A stretch of DNA of 64,000 bases from G963663615 sp963663615. Its GTDB lineage: Bacteria > Bacteroidota > Ignavibacteria > Ignavibacteriales > Melioribacteraceae. Shown in pieces: positions 60,669 to 64,000 of the stretch. Below the pieces are notes generated by a model. It did no database searches. It worked only from the letters and a program-made list of their open reading frames with translations, and was not told where the DNA came from. How positions within the stretch are numbered: position 1 is the first letter of the stretch; every line of letters starts with the position of its first letter. The stretch lies in contig OY760517.1 of assembly GCA_963663615.1 (NCBI GenBank), forward strand, positions 3,410,001 to 3,474,000. The letters run 5' to 3'. Made by a program: the position numbers and the translations under genes.

Positions 60669-61541
60669 TTAATTTTTATTAATTTCATTTTCTATATTAT
60701 TCCAAATCAAGAGCATATCCTGTCCCAATCCGGGATTATATTTCATAATATCAGTACCATTATTTACTGCCTCAATAAATTGAGTGTTATAGGGAATGCA
60801 TCCAAGTAATTCGGAAGATTCCCGCTTTGCAGCATCTTTAATTTTTTCCGTTACATTAACGTTCAAATCATACTTGTTAATAACGATACCCGATTTGATT
60901 TTGAATGTATTAAGCAATTGAAGCAATCGTTCCAAATCATGTAGCCCTGATAGAGTGGGTTCCGTTACGATAAGTGCCAAATCTGCTTCGGCTATTGAGG
61001 CATTTACCGGACACCCTATACCGGGAGGTCCGTCTATAATTACATAACCTGTACTGTCACTAACCTTGCCAAGTGCAAGCTTTTTAAGAGCACTTACCAA
61101 CTTGCCTGAGTTACCTTCTCCGGGGACAAGTTTTGCGTGGAAAAAGGGATTACCGTTCTCAAGTACAGATTCAAACATATAGCCTGTTTGTGCGGGCAAA
61201 AATGTAATTGCCTTGTTGGGACAAACATTATAACAGAACCCGCAGCCTTCACATGACCTTTGGTCAATTTCATAATTATGTATTGCATCAAAACGGCATA
61301 CCGACATACACAATCCGCATTGTAGGCAATCATCTGAAATAATTTCAGCCTTGTTGGTGCCGGTGTAGGGTGTACGTGTAATAGTTTTATGTTCCAGAAC
61401 AAGATGCATATTTGCGGCATCAACATCGCAATCCACTACAAGGCAATCATTGGTATTATTTGCAATAAATGAGGAAACAGTAGTTTTACCCGTACCCCCT
61501 TTACCACTTAGTACAACTATTTGTTTTACATTACTGCTCAT
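60669..61541 (-). CDS. MinD/Mrp-type ATPase with two inserted [4Fe-4S] ferredoxin motifs (second copy)
   Basis: 290 residues. A deviant Walker A 'LSGKGGTGKTT' is followed by an insert with two [4Fe-4S] motifs ('CLQCGLCMSVCRFDA' and 'CEGCGFCYNVCPNKA'), then 'VIIDGPPGIGCPVNASIAEA' and 'LIVTEPTLSGLHDLERLLQL'. It is paralogous to the gene just upstream. ATG 61541 overlaps the upstream stop by 11 bases, while the longer frame to 61586 adds 15 unconvincing residues. The pair probably forms a heterodimer that uses ATP to deliver or reduce metal clusters. Confidence 0.92.
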   Translation of the reverse strand: MSSNVKQIVVLSGKGGTGKTTVSSFIANNTNDCLVVDCDVDAANMHLVLEHKTITRTPYTGTNKAEIISDDCLQCGLCMSVCRFDAIHNYEIDQRSCEGCGFCYNVCPNKAITFLPAQTGYMFESVLENGNPFFHAKLVPGEGNSGKLVSALKKLALGKVSDSTGYVIIDGPPGIGCPVNASIAEADLALIVTEPTLSGLHDLERLLQLLNTFKIKSGIVINKYDLNVNVTEKIKDAAKRESSELLGCIPYNTQFIEAVNNGTDIMKYNPGLGQDMLLIWNNIENEINKN

Positions 61542-62379
61542 GTGCAACACCCTGTAATTGTTCGATATAGTTATACATTGCCACAAACCTTTCTTGTAAT
61601 TGCAGGTTATCTGCTACGGGCAATTTACCTTTTGAGTAGTTCTCTGCAATTTTTCTATCCAGCTCTATCCTTAATAGAACATTTACACCAATGTCATCAA
61701 GGTATTCCTCTAAATCAGTATAGTCACTAATATACTTGTTTATAACTACCCCAAAACTTATTCCTATTTTTTGGAGTACATCAATTGCCAGTTTTAAGTC
61801 ATTCAAACCAAAAGGAGTTGATTCTGTAACGAGGATGCAGTAATCAGTATTTTTAACGGTTTCAACCATTGAGCAGGAGGTACCGGGAGGTGAATCGATA
61901 ACTGTAGTTTTAGATTTATCAACCCTATTTTTTAATGCTGAAATAAGCGGCACTGCAGAGACCTCACCAATATTTAATGTGCCATTATAAAACTCAACAT
62001 TACCAGCTTTGCCATACCCTACTGTACCAATATATTTGTCTTTTTCCGTAATTGCTTTTTCGGGACAAAAATAGCTGCAAGCACCGCAACTATGACACAT
62101 TTGCTCGAATACAAGAATTTCGCTACCAAGATTTATGAGTGCGTTAAAATTGCACACATCAGAACATTTATTACAAAAAGTACATTTTGAATAATCTATA
62201 GCAGGTATTTTTCTGTAAACCAGTTCTGTGCCTGCAATTTCGGGAGAAAGCAAAAGGTGACCGTTAGGTTCTTCAACATCACAATCGTAATAAACCGAAT
62301 TGACAAGCGAATAAGCCAAACTTGCCGCAATAGTTGTTTTGCCCGTACCTCCTTTACCCGATGCTACTGATATTACCAT
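61531..62379 (-). CDS. MinD/Mrp-type ATPase with two inserted [4Fe-4S] ferredoxin motifs (first copy)
   Basis: 282 residues. Deviant Walker A 'VASGKGGTGKTTIAASLAYS', iron-sulfur motifs 'CTFCNKCSDVCNF' and 'CHSCGACSYFCPE', Walker B region 'TVIDSPPGTSCSMVETVKN' and 'LVTESTPFGLNDLKLAIDV'. It follows the small DUF5320-like gene and overlaps its paralogue. Such pairs are found in anaerobes next to NifX-like proteins. I infer a metal-cluster handling role. Confidence 0.93.
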   Translation of the reverse strand: MVISVASGKGGTGKTTIAASLAYSLVNSVYYDCDVEEPNGHLLLSPEIAGTELVYRKIPAIDYSKCTFCNKCSDVCNFNALINLGSEILVFEQMCHSCGACSYFCPEKAITEKDKYIGTVGYGKAGNVEFYNGTLNIGEVSAVPLISALKNRVDKSKTTVIDSPPGTSCSMVETVKNTDYCILVTESTPFGLNDLKLAIDVLQKIGISFGVVINKYISDYTDLEEYLDDIGVNVLLRIELDRKIAENYSKGKLPVADNLQLQERFVAMYNYIEQLQGVAHEQ

Positions 62380-62393
62380 TCCAATTCCAAATC

Positions 62394-62603
62394 TTAATTA
62401 TTTGCACCAAAACCAGCTCTGTTTCCAAAACCGCGATTACTTCTGTTTCTCATTCTTCTCCTCCGACCGGAACTACCTCGTCCCATAAAACTTGTATCGG
62501 CTGCGTTTTCTTCAATTTTATTATCGACTCCGCTGCATGGTCCTTGTCTTCTTCCTGTTCCGGAACCTTTACTACCGGGACCAGTTCCATCTCTATTTGG
62601 CAT
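62394..62603 (-). CDS. Small Gly/Arg-rich protein, DUF5320-like
   Basis: 69 residues starting 'MPNRDGTGPGSKGSGTGRRQ' and ending in a Gly/Arg/Asn-rich segment ('RNRSNRGFGNRAGFGANN'). The first part matches the pattern of the small DUF5320 family ('GTGP.G.G..TGR....C'), whose genes commonly sit next to MinD-ferredoxin and NifX-like genes. One cysteine is present. A GGAGT ribosome site precedes the ATG. It is the first gene of the operon. No function is known. Confidence 0.75.
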   Translation of the reverse strand: MPNRDGTGPGSKGSGTGRRQGPCSGVDNKIEENAADTSFMGRGSSGRRRRMRNRSNRGFGNRAGFGANN

Positions 62604-62724
62604 AATTTAACTCCATTTATAATATTTATATTCTATCCTGCTTTTCAGGATCGCTAATACTCTTATTCAACTATCATACCGATTAAAATAAACTACTTAA
62701 ACGCAATTTTAGGTAAATATCCTC

Positions 62725-62780
62725 TTGCAATACTGCAACTATTTTTGCAATTGTATTGCAATTATGCAGTTAAATTGCAA
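62725..62780. promoter_or_regulatory. Cluster of TTGCAA hexamers in the divergent promoter region
   Basis: TTGCAA occurs at 62725, 62745, 62756 and 62775, with a near-match CTGCAA at 62733 and a weaker ATGCAG at 62765. Most spacings are about 8-12 bases, near one helical turn. The middle pair reads the same on both strands (TTGCAAT...ATTGCAA). It lies 122-177 bases upstream of the DUF5320-like gene and 28-83 bases upstream of the sigma-54 activator, so it could hold activator sites or overlapping sigma-54 -12 elements. Confidence 0.4.
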
Positions 62781-62807
62781 TGTTGTATTAAAAAAAATGA
62801 GCTATTG

Positions 62808-64000
62808 ATGGAAGTTAAAAGGATTTTCGACAGAAATAGGAAAGCTCTTGTAATACCTGACGGACTAATTGTTATTAACAGAGAGCATAATATTATTGTT
62901 TTTAATGAGGCAGCTTCACGCCTAACAGAGTTCGGGGAAGTTGAGATAACAGGTAAGAGTATAAACAATCTGGTTATTGGGGATGAGGTTAAAGAGTACC
63001 TTTATAATTCCTTTAACAAGGGAAAAACATACTCCAATCTCTCAATTACAATAATTGATAAATCAGGGAAAGCCAGGAGTGTGGTAACTTCAATTACTCC
63101 GGTTATTCGCGATAACGAGGTAATTAATTTGGTAATTATTTTTCGCGATACCATTGAAATGGTTTCTCTTGCTGAGGACCTTGAAAGAAAAACACGCGAC
63201 CTTAAAGAGCAAAAGAACAGACTTGATGCAATATTCAACAGCAGCATTGAGGGTACTTTTACAATTGATGAAAACTGGAATATCACCTCATTCAATAATT
63301 CAGCAGAAAAGATAACCGGATATAGCAGAGCTGAAGCAACAGGTAAAAAATGTTGGGAAATTTTTAATGCCGACAAATGCCGTAATGGTTGCCACATGGA
63401 AAAAACCATGCATGACGGTTCTTCAACCATTGGAAACGAAATTGAAATTATTACGAAAGAAAAGAAACAAATACCCATACAGGTTAACTCAGCAGTACTA
63501 CTTAATAATGATGGTGAAAAAATTGGCGGAGTTGAGACGTTTATTGATGTAAGCAACGTAAAAAAACTTTACGAGCAACTCGAGGAAAAGCACAAGTTCG
63601 AAAATATAGTTGGTAAGAATAATCAAATTAAAAAGATTATAAGCATTCTTAAAAGTGTAGCCCCAACAGATACAACTGTATTGATAACCGGTGAAAGTGG
63701 TACCGGAAAGGAGCTTGCAGCCAAAGCAATACACATGCACAGTTTAAGGAGAGAGGGTCCGTTTGTTGCAGTTAATTGCAGTGCCTTTGTTGAAACACTT
63801 ATTGAAAGCGAGCTTTTCGGACACGCAAAGGGTTCTTTTACAGGAGCAATTAACAGCAAACCGGGTAAGTTTGAACTTGCTAATGGGGGCACAATATTCC
63901 TCGATGAAATTGGCGATCTCTCCAATGCAGTTCAAACCAAACTACTAAGGGTAATTGAATCTCGCGAATATTCAAGAATCGGTGAAAATGAAGTACGAAA
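62808..64000 (+). CDS. Sigma-54-dependent activator with PAS domains (3' end outside window)
   Basis: At least 397 residues; the end is beyond the window. Two N-terminal PAS domains ('VIPDGLIVINREHNIIVFNE' and 'IFNSSIEGTFTIDENWNITS', joined by a coiled coil 'LAEDLERKTRDLKEQKNRL') sense an unknown signal. 'CWEIFNADKCRNGCHMEK' puts three cysteines in the second PAS, which could carry a metal or redox cofactor. The AAA+ domain has Walker A 'GESGTGKE' (295-302) and the sigma-54 loop GSFTGA (342-347; the usual form is GAFTGA), then 'GGTIFLDEIGDLS'. It is divergent from the MinD/NifX-like operon and probably activates it. Confidence 0.95.
   Translation, partial: MEVKRIFDRNRKALVIPDGLIVINREHNIIVFNEAASRLTEFGEVEITGKSINNLVIGDEVKEYLYNSFNKGKTYSNLSITIIDKSGKARSVVTSITPVIRDNEVINLVIIFRDTIEMVSLAEDLERKTRDLKEQKNRLDAIFNSSIEGTFTIDENWNITSFNNSAEKITGYSRAEATGKKCWEIFNADKCRNGCHMEKTMHDGSSTIGNEIEIITKEKKQIPIQVNSAVLLNNDGEKIGGVETFIDVSNVKKLYEQLEEKHKFENIVGKNNQIKKIISILKSVAPTDTTVLITGESGTGKELAAKAIHMHSLRREGPFVAVNCSAFVETLIESELFGHAKGSFTGAINSKPGKFELANGGTIFLDEIGDLSNAVQTKLLRVIESREYSRIGENEVR

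Noticed and set aside
60333..62603. Evidence for nitrogen fixation
   Set aside because: NifX-like and MinD-ferredoxin proteins occur in many non-fixing anaerobes, and no nifHDK genes are in the window.
62334..62657. 107-codon plus-strand frame
   Set aside because: Antisense to the DUF5320-like gene, which has the better ribosome site and a family-like start.
62740..62762. Sigma-54 promoter (TTGCAA-N5-TTGCA) as a firm call
   Set aside because: The GG of the -24 element is absent (TG instead), and the match is symmetric on both strands. It is kept only as part of the hexamer cluster.
63002..63556. 184-codon minus-strand frame
   Set aside because: It lies antisense to the PAS region of the sigma-54 activator, whose plus-strand frame is clearly coding.

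Overview
The window is a 64 kb, AT-rich (roughly 35% G+C by eye) bacterial chromosome segment with tightly packed, often overlapping genes. Several features point to the Bacteroidota/Ignavibacteria side of the FCB group: a 1680-residue gingipain-type C25 protease with a type IX secretion C-terminal sorting domain ('QNYPNPFNPSTTIKF'), a complete Bat (Bacteroides aerotolerance) operon, a fused SpmA-SpmB protein, and lipoprotein-rich two-component and VWA genes. Together with the chemotaxis-receptor remnant and a MinD-ferredoxin/NifX-like operon under a sigma-54 activator, this suggests an Ignavibacteria-like organism. That placement is inference from gene content; no rRNA or tRNA gene was found.

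Layout. 1-5.2 kb: a decayed chemotaxis receptor, an Lrp-type regulator overlapping glnA, and an S9 peptidase interrupted by one in-frame stop. 5.2-15.9 kb: clpB, two adjacent paralogous membrane histidine kinases, a Kgd-type E2-E1 2-oxoglutarate enzyme, then about 1 kb of repeat mosaic. 15.9-19.7 kb: a VWA lipoprotein-gatC-kdsB operon and an M48 protease, all on the minus strand. 19.9-28.1 kb: the moxR-DUF58-batX-batA-batB-batC-batD-batE operon on the plus strand, with nearly every junction overlapping or a few bases apart. 28.1-31.4 kb: small genes of unknown function, an acyl-ACP thioesterase, a putative methyltransferase and a second repeat mosaic. 31.4-38.2 kb: the C25 protease, an RsbV/RsbW-like pair and a small atypical kinase. 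38.3-47.4 kb: a one-polypeptide restriction-modification enzyme, a PadR-like regulator, and a MarR-DUF-adaptor-RND efflux operon. 47.4-57 kb: a structured leader RNA candidate, SpmAB, a polysaccharide deacetylase lipoprotein, a TPP enzyme/MscS/GNAT operon, an EamA transporter with an FkbM methyltransferase, and an FAD-linked oxidase. 57-64 kb: a TPR protein, clpX, the NifX/MinD/MinD/DUF5320-like operon and a divergent sigma-54 activator that runs off the end.

The least explained material is between the genes. Two intergenic regions, at 14.9-15.9 kb and 30.6-31.4 kb, are built from the same repeat blocks in different order. One block (A) is 283 bp in both copies with no net length change. It contains a 131-nt nested hairpin in which five of the seven substitutions fall in predicted unpaired positions. 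Other non-coding signals are a cluster of TTGCAA-like hexamers between the sigma-54 activator and its likely target operon, and a structured segment ending in an intrinsic terminator upstream of spmAB.

Two genes near the left end (chemotaxis receptor, S9 peptidase) look disrupted. These could be real decay or assembly errors, and the reads would decide.
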